64,000 nt of DNA from UBA2287 sp964479665 (GCA_964479665.1 CAYZNN010000013.1:1-64000), one strand, 5' to 3'; positions 51,102 through 60,073 are shown, counted from the stretch's first letter. Numbers and translations are program-made. The notes: generated by a model from the letters alone, not told the origin.

Positions 51102-52157
51102 ATGAAAAGAACAATTTTAATAACTGGAGGTGCAGGATTTATTGGTTCGCACGTTGTGCGTAGGTTTGTGAGCAACTACCCCAACTACAATATTGTGAAC
51201 GTGGATTGCCTCACTTACGCTGGAAATTTAGAGAACCTGAAGGATGTAGAGTTGGCACCTAACTATCGATTCGTGAGAGCCGATATAATTAGCAGAGAGG
51301 CCATGGAGCAACTTTTTGCTGAGGTTAACCCCGATGGTGTAATTCATCTGGCAGCCGAGTCGCATGTGGACCGCTCCATTCTCGATCCGCTTTTGTTCAT
51401 TAAAACCAACATTGAAGGCACCGTGAACCTTCTGAATGCTGCACGCAAGCAGTGGGGAGCAAACCTCGTAGGGAAGCGATTTTACCACATTTCAACCGAT
51501 GAGGTATACGGAAGTTTGGGAAACGAAGGGCTCTTCACCGAGCAAACCCCTTACGATCCTCGTAGTCCCTATTCTGCGTCGAAGGCCAGTTCCGACCATT
51601 TGGTAAGGGCCTACTATCACACCTACAAGTTGCCCATTGTTATTTCGAACTGCTCAAACAATTACGGACCCAACCAATTCCCCGAGAAGCTTATACCCCT
51701 TGCAATTAATAATATAAAGAACAGGAAACCCATTCCCATTTATGGCAAAGGAGAAAATGTTCGCGATTGGCTTTATGTAGAGGATCACGCATCGGCCATC
51801 GACACCATTTTCCACAGTGGAGAGCTAGGTGAAACCTATAATGTGGGGGGAAATAACGAGTGGAAAAATATCGATCTAATCCACTTGCTTTGCAAGGTGA
51901 TGGATAAGACGCTTGGAAGGGGCGAGAGTGAATCGGCCAATCTGATTACCTATGTTACCGACAGGGCCGGCCACGATCTGCGATATGCCATCGATTCGTC
52001 GAAAATTCAGGCAAAACTCGGATGGGTGCCTTCGGTCGATTTCCCAACAGGCCTCGAAAAAACGGTTAATTGGTACCTTGCCAATGAGAAGTGGCTTAAT
52101 GATATTGTTTCGGGCGACTACACAAAATATTATGATCAACAGTACGGCAAACGTTAA
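51102..52157 (+). CDS. rfbB: dTDP-glucose 4,6-dehydratase
   Basis: 351 residues from the ATG at 51102; an earlier ATG at 51003 in the same frame lies inside galE and is rejected. The enzyme makes dTDP-4-keto-6-deoxyglucose, the precursor of rhamnose and other deoxysugars. Seen: TGGAGFIGSHVV at the N-terminus, HLAAESHVDRSI near 80, the STDEVYG motif near 130, YSASKASSDHLVRAYYHTY near 157-175 (YxxxK), and SNNYGPNQFPEKLIP near 183. The other rfb genes are not next to it. Confidence 0.93.
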   Translation: MKRTILITGGAGFIGSHVVRRFVSNYPNYNIVNVDCLTYAGNLENLKDVELAPNYRFVRADIISREAMEQLFAEVNPDGVIHLAAESHVDRSILDPLLFIKTNIEGTVNLLNAARKQWGANLVGKRFYHISTDEVYGSLGNEGLFTEQTPYDPRSPYSASKASSDHLVRAYYHTYKLPIVISNCSNNYGPNQFPEKLIPLAINNIKNRKPIPIYGKGENVRDWLYVEDHASAIDTIFHSGELGETYNVGGNNEWKNIDLIHLLCKVMDKTLGRGESESANLITYVTDRAGHDLRYAIDSSKIQAKLGWVPSVDFPTGLEKTVNWYLANEKWLNDIVSGDYTKYYDQQYGKR

Positions 52158-52234
52158 ACTGCAAATCGTGCAATAAAGTCATTTTTCTCAATAAAAAAGC
52201 TATATTGCATTAGTTTTTTAAAACCTATTAGCTT

Positions 52235-52675
52235 ATGAGAAACCTATTTCTTTTTTCGCTTTTGGCCTTAATGGGGCTTAATGTGTCTGCACAAAACGAA
52301 AGCAAAGTATTGGGTGTATGGTTAACTCAGGATGGCGACAGCAAAGTCACCATTTCCAAGGATGCCAAAGGAAAGTTCCATGGTGAAATAACCTGGCTCA
52401 AGGAGCCAATGAAAAATGGCAAGCCCAAGGTTGACGACAAGAACCCTGACACTAAACTGCAAAACCGTCCCATAATGGGGTTACGCTTACTCGATGGATT
52501 CGTTTTCAATAAGTCGAACAATGAGTGGGAAAGCGGTACCATTTACGACCCCAAGAGCGGAAAAACCTACAAATGCATCATGTGGTTCGATGACGATCCA
52601 AACGTATTATCGGTTAAGGGGTACATTGGCTTCTCGCTTATTGGCCGCGAGGTTAAGTGGTCACGATCTAAGTAA
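52235..52675 (+). CDS. DUF2147 family exported protein
   Basis: 146 residues with a signal peptide (MRNLFLFSLLALMGLNVSA-QN). The DUF2147 core follows: VLGVWLTQDGDSKVTI near residue 26, FHGEITWLKEP near 48, PIMGLRLLDGF near 80, and KTYKCIMWFDDDPNVLSVKGYIGFSLIGR split over 109-138. The fold is a lipocalin-like beta-barrel; the role is unknown. Eight bases separate it from comF. The gap before it (52158-52234) has a 7-bp stem at 52169-52175 and 52203-52209 followed by six T, too loose to call a terminator. Confidence 0.82.
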   Translation: MRNLFLFSLLALMGLNVSAQNESKVLGVWLTQDGDSKVTISKDAKGKFHGEITWLKEPMKNGKPKVDDKNPDTKLQNRPIMGLRLLDGFVFNKSNNEWESGTIYDPKSGKTYKCIMWFDDDPNVLSVKGYIGFSLIGREVKWSRSK

Positions 52676-52683
52676 ATACCAAT

Positions 52684-53379
52684 ATGCTGAAGAAAGCTTT
52701 TCAGGGCTTCTTCAATTTGTTTTACCCGAACATTTGCCATGTTTGTGGGGTTGACCTTGTTACAGGGGAAGCCATTGTATGCACCAGCTGCCAATACAAG
52801 TTTCCCCTTACTCGTTACTGGAAACAACCCGACAATCCGGTAGCCCAAACCTTCTGGGGCAGGGTAAAGATTAATCATGCTTGCGCATACTTTTTCTACG
52901 CCAAAGGCAGCCATTACAGGCCCCTGCTCCACAAGTTAAAGTACAAAGGCAAACCCGAAATTGGAGTACATTTGGGGCGAGAGTTTGGGCAATTGCTAAA
53001 GGAGTCGGAATACTATTCCGATATTAAATATGTGGTTCCTGTGCCCCTGCACCCCAAAAAGCAGCGGATACGAGGCTATAATCAGGCCGAAATGATTGCC
53101 AGGGGAATGGCTCATGGAATGGGAACACAGGTTTCAACCCAACACCTGCTTCGCAGCGAATTTACAGAAACCCAAACCCGTAAAACCCGCGCCGAAAGGG
53201 TACTTAACGTATCTAGTGCCTTTAAACTTGCTAATGCGAAGGAACTGGAAGGAACGCATTTGCTTCTGGTTGACGATGTAATAACTACGGGAGCAACCCT
53301 TGAGGCCTGTGCTCAAAAACTTCTCGAAGTTCCCAATTGTAAAGTGAGCATTGCTGCGTTGGCCTTTGCAAGTAAATAG
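52684..53379 (+). CDS. ComF-family phosphoribosyltransferase-like protein
   Basis: 231 residues. Double zinc finger at the N-terminus (CHVCG near residue 20 and CTSC near 37), then a phosphoribosyltransferase fold with PVPLHPKKQRIRGYNQAE near 118-135 and the PRPP loop LLLVDDVITTGATLEAC near 194-210. ComF-type proteins help natural DNA uptake in some bacteria, but many members occur without a competence system and their role is not known. No other competence gene is adjacent. Confidence 0.88.
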   Translation: MLKKAFQGFFNLFYPNICHVCGVDLVTGEAIVCTSCQYKFPLTRYWKQPDNPVAQTFWGRVKINHACAYFFYAKGSHYRPLLHKLKYKGKPEIGVHLGREFGQLLKESEYYSDIKYVVPVPLHPKKQRIRGYNQAEMIARGMAHGMGTQVSTQHLLRSEFTETQTRKTRAERVLNVSSAFKLANAKELEGTHLLLVDDVITTGATLEACAQKLLEVPNCKVSIAALAFASK

Positions 53380-53403
53380 AAACTTTTTGTTTTAATACAA
53401 ACA

Positions 53404-53437
53404 AAAAAGCACTTGCCATTTTTTGCAAGTGCTTTTT
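53404..53437. terminator. Bidirectional terminator between comF and the tRNA gene
   Basis: A perfect 13-bp inverted repeat AAAAAGCACTTGC (53404-53416) and complement (53425-53437) with an eight-base loop rich in T. It ends comF transcripts and, on the other strand, the tRNA transcript. Confidence 0.85.
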
Positions 53438-53441
53438 AATG

Positions 53442-53515
53442 TGGGCCCACTTGGGCTTGAACCAAGGACCCCCTGATTATGAGTCAGGTGCTCTAACCAG
53501 CTGAGCTATGGGCCC
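53442..53515 (-). tRNA. tRNA with anticodon CAT (Ile2 with lysidine favoured; elongator Met possible)
   Basis: 74 bases fold fully: acceptor GGGCCCA/TGGGCCC, D stem GCTC/GAGC, anticodon stem CCTGA/TCAGG with loop CTCATAA, variable loop GGGTC, T stem CTTGG/CCAAG with loop TTCAAGC, discriminator A. No CCA is encoded. It is not the initiator, since bases 1 and 72 pair and the anticodon stem lacks three G-C pairs. The C4-G69 and C5-G68 pairs, which the lysidine enzyme TilS reads in E. coli tRNA-Ile2, favour Ile2 over elongator Met. Identity is inferred. Confidence 0.92.
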
Positions 53516-53548
53516 CAAAAAAAGTCCGAAGGCTTTTTTATTGGACTG

Positions 53549-53580
53549 CAAAACTACATATTTGCATTGGAATTATCAAA
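53549..53580 (-). promoter_or_regulatory. Promoter of the tRNA gene
   Basis: On the minus strand: TTTG (53577-53580), 20 bases, then TAGTTTTG (53549-53556), an exact Bacteroidetes -33/-7 pair. The predicted start near 53542 gives a leader of about 27 bases before the tRNA 5' end. Confidence 0.68.
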
Positions 53581-53599
53581 CGGTTAACCTTACTTTTTT

Positions 53600-54256
53600 A
53601 TGTCGAAACCCATTTTTAAGCCATTCGGCTCAAGCAATATTCGCAATATAATTTTCGATTTGGGCGGAGTTATTATAAATCTGAGCTACCAAAAAACCAT
53701 CGATGAGTTTGTGAAATTGGGCTATACCAACTTTCAGAAGCTTTTTACACAGGCTCAACAAATCGAACTGTTCGATGGGCTCGAGAAGGGCCTTATTGCT
53801 CCCAACGAATTCCGAAGCCAACTGCGAAAACTGAGCGCTCAAAGTGTTTCCGACCAGCAAATTGATTTTGCTTGGAACGCCATGCTGCTCGACTTTCCTC
53901 AGCACAGGCTTAACCTTTTAAGCCAAGTGAAACAGCATTACCGCACCTTTCTGCTAAGTAATACAAACGCCATACATTTTGAGGCATACAACCTATTGCT
54001 CAGGGAGAGTTTCGGGATCAACAATCTTTCGGGCTACTTTCAAAGGGAGTATTACTCTCATTTAGTTAAAATGCGAAAGCCCGATGCCGAAGTTTTTGAG
54101 CATATTCTTTCTGAAAACGACCTTATAGCCAATGAAACACTTTTCATCGACGATTCGATTCAGCATGTGGAGGGTGCCAAAAAATTGGGTATATTAGCCT
54201 ACCATTTAAACATTCCCCAGGGAGAGGCCATTGAAAAACTCTTCGAAATAGTTTAG
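53600..54256 (+). CDS. HAD-superfamily phosphatase (subfamily IA)
   Basis: 218 residues. Seen: motif I NIIFDLGGVIINL (near residue 17) with the nucleophile Asp, whose second position is GGV (DxGGV), as in YihX-like and haloacid-dehalogenase-like members; motif II LLSNTNA near 114; and motif III/IV KMRKPDAEVFEHIL near 155 and LFIDDSIQHVEGAKKLG near 175. It probably acts on small sugar phosphates; the exact substrate is unknown. It is followed by the ATP-cone gene after two bases, so they are co-transcribed. Confidence 0.84.
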   Translation: MSKPIFKPFGSSNIRNIIFDLGGVIINLSYQKTIDEFVKLGYTNFQKLFTQAQQIELFDGLEKGLIAPNEFRSQLRKLSAQSVSDQQIDFAWNAMLLDFPQHRLNLLSQVKQHYRTFLLSNTNAIHFEAYNLLLRESFGINNLSGYFQREYYSHLVKMRKPDAEVFEHILSENDLIANETLFIDDSIQHVEGAKKLGILAYHLNIPQGEAIEKLFEIV

Positions 54257-54258
54257 GC

Positions 54259-55098
54259 ATGAACTCGAAAATTATTGTAAAAAAAGCATCGGGCGAACTT
54301 CAGCCCTTTAACCAGCAGAAGTTGGAGGAATCGTTGCTTCGGGCTGGGGCTTCCGATTTGGAAGTGGACGATGTGGTTAGCAGCATTTTAGCTTGGCTTA
54401 GCAGCGGTGTTTCTACCAAAATGATTTACCAAAAAGCTTTTCAGCTGCTTCGAAATCAACGCCGAAGCCTAGCGGCCCGTTACAGCTTAAAAAAAGCGTT
54501 AATGGATCTTGGCCCTACTGGTTACCCGTTTGAGCATTTTGTCGGTCAAATTTTTAAAGCCCGTGGCTTTAATGTTGAAGTGGGAGTGGTAGTGGATGGC
54601 TGCTGTGTTCAGCACGAGATGGATGTTATTGCCACCAACGGAAACTTGCAGTGCCTAGTTGAATGCAAGTTTCACAACGGTCCCGGTAAGGTTTCGAATG
54701 TGCAAACGCCACTGTATGTTCGTTCGAGAGTTGACGATATTGTTAAAAAGCGTAGGGAAACCCCAGGATTTTCGGATATGAATTTTGAGGGTTGGATTTT
54801 TACCAACACCCGCTTTACTACCGATGCGCAGGACTATGGAAAATGCGCCAATTTGCATTTGACAAGTTGGGACCTTCCCTTAGGTAACAGTTTGAAAGAG
54901 ATAATTGAACGCGAACGGTTCTTCCCTATAACGGTGCTAACAACACTTACCAAGGGCGAAATTCAAACACTGCTCGACCAGGGGGCGGTTCTGTGCAGGC
55001 AACTCATTCAGAACCCCGAATATTTATTGAGTTTGAACCTGACTTCTGCCAAAAGCAAAAAAGTAGCTCAGGAGTTAGAAGATATTTGTGGAAATTAG
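54259..55098 (+). CDS. ATP-cone and restriction-endonuclease-fold fusion protein
   Basis: 279 residues. Residues 1-85 form an ATP-cone domain like that of NrdR and ribonucleotide reductases (VKKASGELQPFNQQKLEESL start, MIYQKAFQLL, and R-RRSLAARYSLKKA at 67-80). Residues 88-205 match the Mrr-like PD-(D/E)xK nuclease fold: Glu92, HEMD (119-122) and ECK (135-137) give a complete-looking active site. The last 55 residues are helical. Substrate and phenotype are unknown; a nucleotide-sensing nuclease or DNA-repair factor is a guess. No methylase or toxin partner is adjacent. It follows a HAD gene by two bases. Confidence 0.75.
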   Translation: MNSKIIVKKASGELQPFNQQKLEESLLRAGASDLEVDDVVSSILAWLSSGVSTKMIYQKAFQLLRNQRRSLAARYSLKKALMDLGPTGYPFEHFVGQIFKARGFNVEVGVVVDGCCVQHEMDVIATNGNLQCLVECKFHNGPGKVSNVQTPLYVRSRVDDIVKKRRETPGFSDMNFEGWIFTNTRFTTDAQDYGKCANLHLTSWDLPLGNSLKEIIERERFFPITVLTTLTKGEIQTLLDQGAVLCRQLIQNPEYLLSLNLTSAKSKKVAQELEDICGN

Positions 55099-55114
55099 CA
55101 GGGCATAGGTTTTG

Positions 55115-55159
55115 TAATGACAAGGGCTCGAAAATTTACAATTCGAGCCCTTGTCATTA
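55115..55159. terminator. 18-bp inverted repeat between convergent genes
   Basis: TAATGACAAGGGCTCGAA (55115-55132) and its exact complement (55142-55159) around a nine-base loop. The genes converge on it from both sides. There is no T-run of the usual kind, so it is either a terminator without a U-tract or a transcript-stabilising stem. Confidence 0.55.
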
Positions 55160-55172
55160 TTCCCTAAAAACC

Positions 55173-57089
55173 CTAGATGGGTTTCAAAATCAGCATTTGC
55201 CTGTCTATTTCTCCAACTTTACGGTGAAACTGGAAAAGTTCGTCGTACTTTTCGGCCTTGTAGCTGCCCTTGTTCCAGTCGAGCGTACGGATGAAAGTTA
55301 TTTCATTTTTGCCAGCTACTACTTCGAGTTTGTAAGTTCCAAACTCGCTTTCAACTGTGGCGGCTTGCGGAATTTGCTCAAAGGTGAAGCGACGAGGAAT
55401 TTCGTACCGAATGGTATCGATCAGCTGCTTATCGCGACGAATTTCAATGCCCGTTTTCCGATTGCTTACCCTTTTAATATCGTCGATTTGCGAAACGAGG
55501 TTGAAGGGTATGACAATGGATTTTGATGCAGTTACCTGTCCCAACTGAGCAACATTTACGACAATGGTTTCAATAACTTCGGGTATTCGCTGCTTTTTGT
55601 AAACGTAGTTTATGCTCGAAATTTTTGCTTGTGGCAGTTGCAATCGACGTAAAGCAATTTCTCTTTGCCTTTCGGGACGCTGATTTTTGAACCACTCGCC
55701 CTCTTCGCTGGCCACCCCAACAAACAGGTTGTTAACCGAAACCTTGGCTTCGCTATTTTCGGCAATTTTGAAGGTGTAATTACCCACAATCCGGTTTTGG
55801 TTTCTGTTGTATACGTTGGTTCGTTTCAGGTAGCTATTGTCCTTTTCGATAACCAGAATGTTTCGGTCGTCGGTAAAGGTACCGTTGTAGCCAAAGGGCA
55901 TTTGTTGGTTGGTACACTCAACGTATACAGTATCGGTTCCGAAGGGAATCATTAGAAAAGCATGGTTAAACTGGCTGCACACAAAATTTGGGTCAATGTT
56001 AGGGATATCTTCTCCCGCCTTCACCAGGCAGTAGTTCGATTTAACTCCAACCAAATTTAGTAGGGCATGCATGTAATTGGTAAGTGCCTTACAGTCGCCG
56101 TACGAAAGCCTCTCTACTGTTTCAGCAGGAAATGGTTGCCAACCCCCAATGCCAATGGCAATGTTTACATAGCGCACCTTATTCTGCATGTACTCATAAA
56201 TTCGCTTGGCCTTTTCCCAATCCGAATCGGCATCGGCTACAAGGGCCAATACCTTGGCCTTTTCCTCTTTCGACACAGTTGCTCTGCCCTCGCCCATGCG
56301 GTAAGCCCAGTCGCCCAGTTCTTTCCACGAGTTGTTAGAGCCAAAGTAACCATCCATGGTAAATGATTCTGGGGCAACCATAAGCATGGGTGTTTCCTGA
56401 TGCAGATAGCCCGAATAGGGTTCGTTTTCAATGGCAGGCATGTTAAGTGCAGTCCACGTAGTGGTTGTGCCCTTTTTCCCATTATCCACTACCGTAGGCT
56501 TTATGTTGAACACGTTGTTCCCCTTATACTTTACTTTTGCGTTTGGGCTTAGGGTTAGCCGGAATACCGACTTTTCAACAGCAACGTTGTAACCAGGGTA
56601 AACTTGCCAACCCGGCAGTATAAAAAAACTTTTATGCTTCTTGCTGTAGCTGTACTCAACGGTGTAGGGGTAGTCGCCAATGTCGGGGGCGTACGCCTTA
56701 ACCCGGTTGTCTTCGTAAAGCGAGAAGCCCTGTATGGCACTGTAGTCGCGAATATCGCCCGAGGGAACCGATTTAATTTTTTTACCGTTCTTATCGTAAA
56801 TGGTTCCTTTTATACCCGAAATGGTGCTGTATTTATTGTAAAAATCGACCATTTGATTGAATCTCGAACCCTTCTCGTTGAGAATGGTAACCACCGATCG
56901 AACGGTCTCGTCAATTTCACCCTTGTCATTTATGGTTATAGTGTTCTCGTAATGCCGAATAACGGCATTGGCTTTCAGTTTCATTTCGGCCGAAATTTTT
57001 GAGGAGGCCCAGTCCTGTCCTCTTGCCGAGACTGTAAGTGAAAAAAGTATGGCTACAGCAATACCCCTCTTAAATATATTCAATTTCAT
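55173..57089 (-). CDS. DUF3857 and transglutaminase-like domain protein
   Basis: 638 residues with a signal peptide (MKLNIFKRGIAVAILFSLTVSA, cleavage at ARG-QD). An N-terminal DUF3857 beta domain (about residues 60-260) is followed by a transglutaminase-like core with intact catalytic residues: the Cys in SYGDCKALTNYMHALL near 330, the His in QFNHAFLM near 370, and an acidic residue in VYVECT. The C-terminal third is another beta domain. It is exported, probably to the periplasm or surface; substrate unknown. It starts one base after the stop of the amber-split paralogue, so the two form an operon. Confidence 0.85.
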   Translation of the reverse strand: MKLNIFKRGIAVAILFSLTVSARGQDWASSKISAEMKLKANAVIRHYENTITINDKGEIDETVRSVVTILNEKGSRFNQMVDFYNKYSTISGIKGTIYDKNGKKIKSVPSGDIRDYSAIQGFSLYEDNRVKAYAPDIGDYPYTVEYSYSKKHKSFFILPGWQVYPGYNVAVEKSVFRLTLSPNAKVKYKGNNVFNIKPTVVDNGKKGTTTTWTALNMPAIENEPYSGYLHQETPMLMVAPESFTMDGYFGSNNSWKELGDWAYRMGEGRATVSKEEKAKVLALVADADSDWEKAKRIYEYMQNKVRYVNIAIGIGGWQPFPAETVERLSYGDCKALTNYMHALLNLVGVKSNYCLVKAGEDIPNIDPNFVCSQFNHAFLMIPFGTDTVYVECTNQQMPFGYNGTFTDDRNILVIEKDNSYLKRTNVYNRNQNRIVGNYTFKIAENSEAKVSVNNLFVGVASEEGEWFKNQRPERQREIALRRLQLPQAKISSINYVYKKQRIPEVIETIVVNVAQLGQVTASKSIVIPFNLVSQIDDIKRVSNRKTGIEIRRDKQLIDTIRYEIPRRFTFEQIPQAATVESEFGTYKLEVVAGKNEITFIRTLDWNKGSYKAEKYDELFQFHRKVGEIDRQMLILKPI

Positions 57090-57090
57090 A

Positions 57091-58962
57091 CTATACCTTT
57101 TTTATAATTACCGATTCGTTAAACTTCTGCATCATTTTGTCGAATAGGTCGCGAATGCTAAAATATTCCACGGTTTCGTATTGCAACTTGCTTACCGTGA
57201 ATTTGGCATTTATGGTAACCTTGCTTCCAACCCTTAGAGCCTTATACTCGAACTTCATAGTTTTGTCGCGGTTTACAAATTCACCATTTTTAGGAATTTC
57301 TGAGAATTGGTAGCCTTCGGGAATATTTATAATTACCGTATAGGCATGTTCGATGGGCTGAGGATAGCTGATGGGGTACTTGCGGGTTTCGCGAACAAAG
57401 GGGTTGAAGGTGGGCTTAACAAGCACAAAGGGGTTGAATGAAACCATTTCGCTTCCACCCAGCGAGCTGCGGTAGCTCACATCGTACTCATTAATAAAAG
57501 GTTTATAGGGATCGTTCAGGTTAATATAATTGAATTTATCGATATACCAACCCTGATTGGCCGATTCGAGTTCCTGAATGTATGTATCGTGGTCGGTTTT
57601 AGAACGTAGGAATTTTTTAAAATCAATGGCATTATAGTCGTCGCGGTTAATGGTAACCTTTCCAACTATTTTCCCCGAGGGGTCGAGGGTAAATTCGGAA
57701 ACCGACGAGCGCTTATCCGATTTTTGGGGTTCGATTAATATTGAACATTCTTTTTTGCTAGGGTCTAACGGATGACCAAGGCACCCCAATATTCTGCTAG
57801 GAAGAATACCGTAGGGGGCATCCTCTTCCGATGCATCAAGAAATTTATTACCAGATGGCAAATCAACGCCAACAATTATATAGTTTAACTTATTTATTGT
57901 TGGTGAGTACATTGAGATTTTTCCATTTGCCCTAGTACTTAAAGCTATAGGATATGCTTTTAAATTCAATTTGCGAAGCAAAACATATAATGACGCATTA
58001 ATGTCAGTAACATTTCCACTTTTAAGTTGATATGTTTGACTAAGTTCTTGAGATAAACCCCTTCCTACATATCCATTCCACTTTATTCTTTTCATAGCAT
58101 TAAATGCAAGTTCTGCCATTTCCTCGTCATTCTTGCCAACCTTTTTTATGCTGTCGGCCAATGGATTTAAATGAAAATTAAAATCCTTTAGTTTTTTCCC
58201 CCAGTAATCATCTTCTAAAAAAATTTTTGTTACATCCTTCCATGAAGTTGCAAGTAGTCCTATGTAGTATTCTCCATAATTTTGACTTTTGACTTCAATC
58301 TCCATTCTAACCCTAAAATCCTTATCACTTATTAAGTATGGTTCACTTATAAACGCTGGAATGTCTTTATAGATCCAAATATCATCTTTAGCATAAACAG
58401 CTCCTAGGGCTCCAATTTCTTTTATATCAAAATCAATATTTGGATGTTTAGGGAAAATTACTGCACTATATACAACGGGAATATTAAGTTGAATTTCGAT
58501 AGAATTGGGAATGAATTCTGTTGAGTACTCAACCTCAATAATTGACCCAACAGTAACATTCGACAATGCAATACGAGTATTGTAGGCCCTACCTGTTACT
58601 CGTTCTTCAAAAACAGATTCTTTGGATAATTTTGTTGGAACGAGCTTTCCATCAACGATATTGTAACTAGATGCTTTAATATTCTATTTAACCTGCCCCT
58701 GAAAAGCCATGTTGGCATGGCTTGTACCAGATTTCTTTAGAACTTTAATACGTTGGTGGAAGCGGTAGGAGCCGCTTGTAGGATTAAACTCTGCATACTG
58801 GTAAAGTACCACTGCATCGGCAGTTGTGTCGTTATCGTACACTTTCATTTCGAGTTCTTCGTGGGTAAACTTTCCGAATTTTTCGCGTTTCACCTTTTCG
58901 GCAAATGTGGTTTGGGCGCATAGCACAATAAGCGCTGCAATTGTAAATGATCGCAATGACAT
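57091..58962 (-). pseudogene. DUF3857/transglutaminase-like protein split by an in-frame TAG
   Basis: Two ORFs on the minus strand (58962-58684, 92 residues with signal peptide MSLRSFTIAALIVLCAQ; and 58566-57091, 491 residues) lie in the same frame. The TAG at 58684-58686 is the only interruption; the next codons read NIKASSYNIVDGKL and on into the second ORF, giving a 623-residue protein of normal size if it were read through. The transglutaminase region is also degenerate: GNVTDINASLY replaces the GDCKALTN of its neighbour, so the catalytic Cys is lost. TAG is used as a normal stop elsewhere in the window. A recent nonsense mutation or a sequencing error is likely. Confidence 0.8.
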
Positions 58963-59156
58963 TCTGTAAATTATTAGGTTTATAACTTTGTTGAATATTT
59001 GTTTTATAACAAATTGCTAGCGAAATTAGTACTTTATTTACACCCAACCATTAACCGCTCCAATTTTAACTCTATTCTAGCACAAAAAGTACAGCTTTCA
59101 AACGTTTGAAGCTGCCTGTGGCAATGGGTTTCAACAAATTCAAAATGGCAACAACA

Positions 59157-59555
59157 CTAAAGCCTGTTGAACTTTTGTAACCACAAATTTGTTTTTGGAG
59201 AAACAATTATTGATAACCCGTAACCTATATAGTTGGCAAGCAAATCGAGTAGTTGCCCCGAGCGAGTTGACATGAAAAAGTGCTGTATAAGTTCCAACGA
59301 TAGGCCAAACAAGGCAATAAAACCTATAATCCCCAGAGCAGTATGCCTATTGGGGTTTCTCCCCTCGAGGTAAATATTAAAGTCGGAATGCAAAGCAATA
59401 CCCAGCACCCCAAAAAGTAACAGATGAATAACCTTATCGATATGGGGAATGCGGAAAAGAAGCGTTTTTGAACTACCGCTGGTAGGTAATAGGCAGACCA
59501 AAAAAATGAAAGTAACCCAAAGAATCGATTTCCAATATCGAAAAGCAAATCGCAT
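59157..59555 (-). CDS. VanZ-like membrane protein
   Basis: 132 residues, four hydrophobic helices (about 10-26, 38-55, 72-90, 105-118). It carries the VanZ pattern HIDKVIHLLLFG near residue 37, LSLELIQHFF near 85 and SGQLLDLLANYIG near 98. It is the second VanZ-like gene of the window, distinct in sequence from that at 14804-15187. Function is unknown. The 194-base gap to the DUF3857 gene (58963-59156) holds a palindrome TCAAACGTTTGA at 59098-59109 and nothing else clear. Confidence 0.76.
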   Translation of the reverse strand: MRFAFRYWKSILWVTFIFLVCLLPTSGSSKTLLFRIPHIDKVIHLLLFGVLGIALHSDFNIYLEGRNPNRHTALGIIGFIALFGLSLELIQHFFMSTRSGQLLDLLANYIGYGLSIIVSPKTNLWLQKFNRL

Positions 59556-59607
59556 TTTTGTTTCGTTTAGAAAATAGATAAACTGACTAACCTTTTAAAA
59601 AGTTTTT

Positions 59608-60069
59608 ATGCAATATAAAAACACAAACACATTGAGCAAGCGGGCACTTCAACTTTTTACCGAAGGCTCCAGTTGTGCCCAAGCCATTCTGGCTACTTAC
59701 GGTCCACCTAACGGCCTCCCCGAAGTCTTATGCTTCAAGGCTGCCTCGGGCTTGGGTGGAGGTGTTGGCCGTAGGCAGTCCATTTGCGGGGCAATTAGTG
59801 CAGGTGCTATTGTAATTGGTCAAAAATTTGGCAATTCCCAGCATGGCGATTCTGAGAGAAAGGAACTTACTTCGAAAATTGTTGGAGAATATGTTGACGA
59901 GTGTGAAAAAGCGCTGGGAAGTTCACAATGCTCAACGTTGCTCGGCATCGACCTGAAAGACACCCAAGCAAAAGCCGCTGCTATAGAATCGGGGCTGTTT
60001 GAAAGGGTTTGCAACAACGCCGTTGAACAATGTGCTGCAATACTTGAGAGTTACCTTGCCAAATACTAG
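59608..60069 (+). CDS. C_GCAxxG_C_C family redox protein
   Basis: 153 residues. The name-giving cysteine pattern is present: Cys in GSSCAQAILATYG near residue 23, CGAISAGAIVIG near 60, then two later cysteines (ECEKALG and CSTLLGIDL, near 97-112) and CNNAVEQCAAIL near the end. The family is membrane- or iron-sulfur-linked and often sits by redox genes, but its reaction is not known. It is transcribed alone on the plus strand between VanZ-like and GH92 genes and ends four bases before the converging GH92 stop. Confidence 0.86.
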   Translation: MQYKNTNTLSKRALQLFTEGSSCAQAILATYGPPNGLPEVLCFKAASGLGGGVGRRQSICGAISAGAIVIGQKFGNSQHGDSERKELTSKIVGEYVDECEKALGSSQCSTLLGIDLKDTQAKAAAIESGLFERVCNNAVEQCAAILESYLAKY

Positions 60070-60073
60070 TGCC

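Noticed and set aside
53524..53542. Hairpin in the leader of the tRNA gene (AGTCC GAA GGCTT)
   Set aside because: The stem has a mismatch in the middle and no gene ends there; it is most likely part of the tRNA leader.
59098..59109. Palindrome TCAAACGTTTGA as an operator site
   Set aside because: A 12-bp palindrome can occur by chance; it lies far from a start codon and no regulator gene is nearby.
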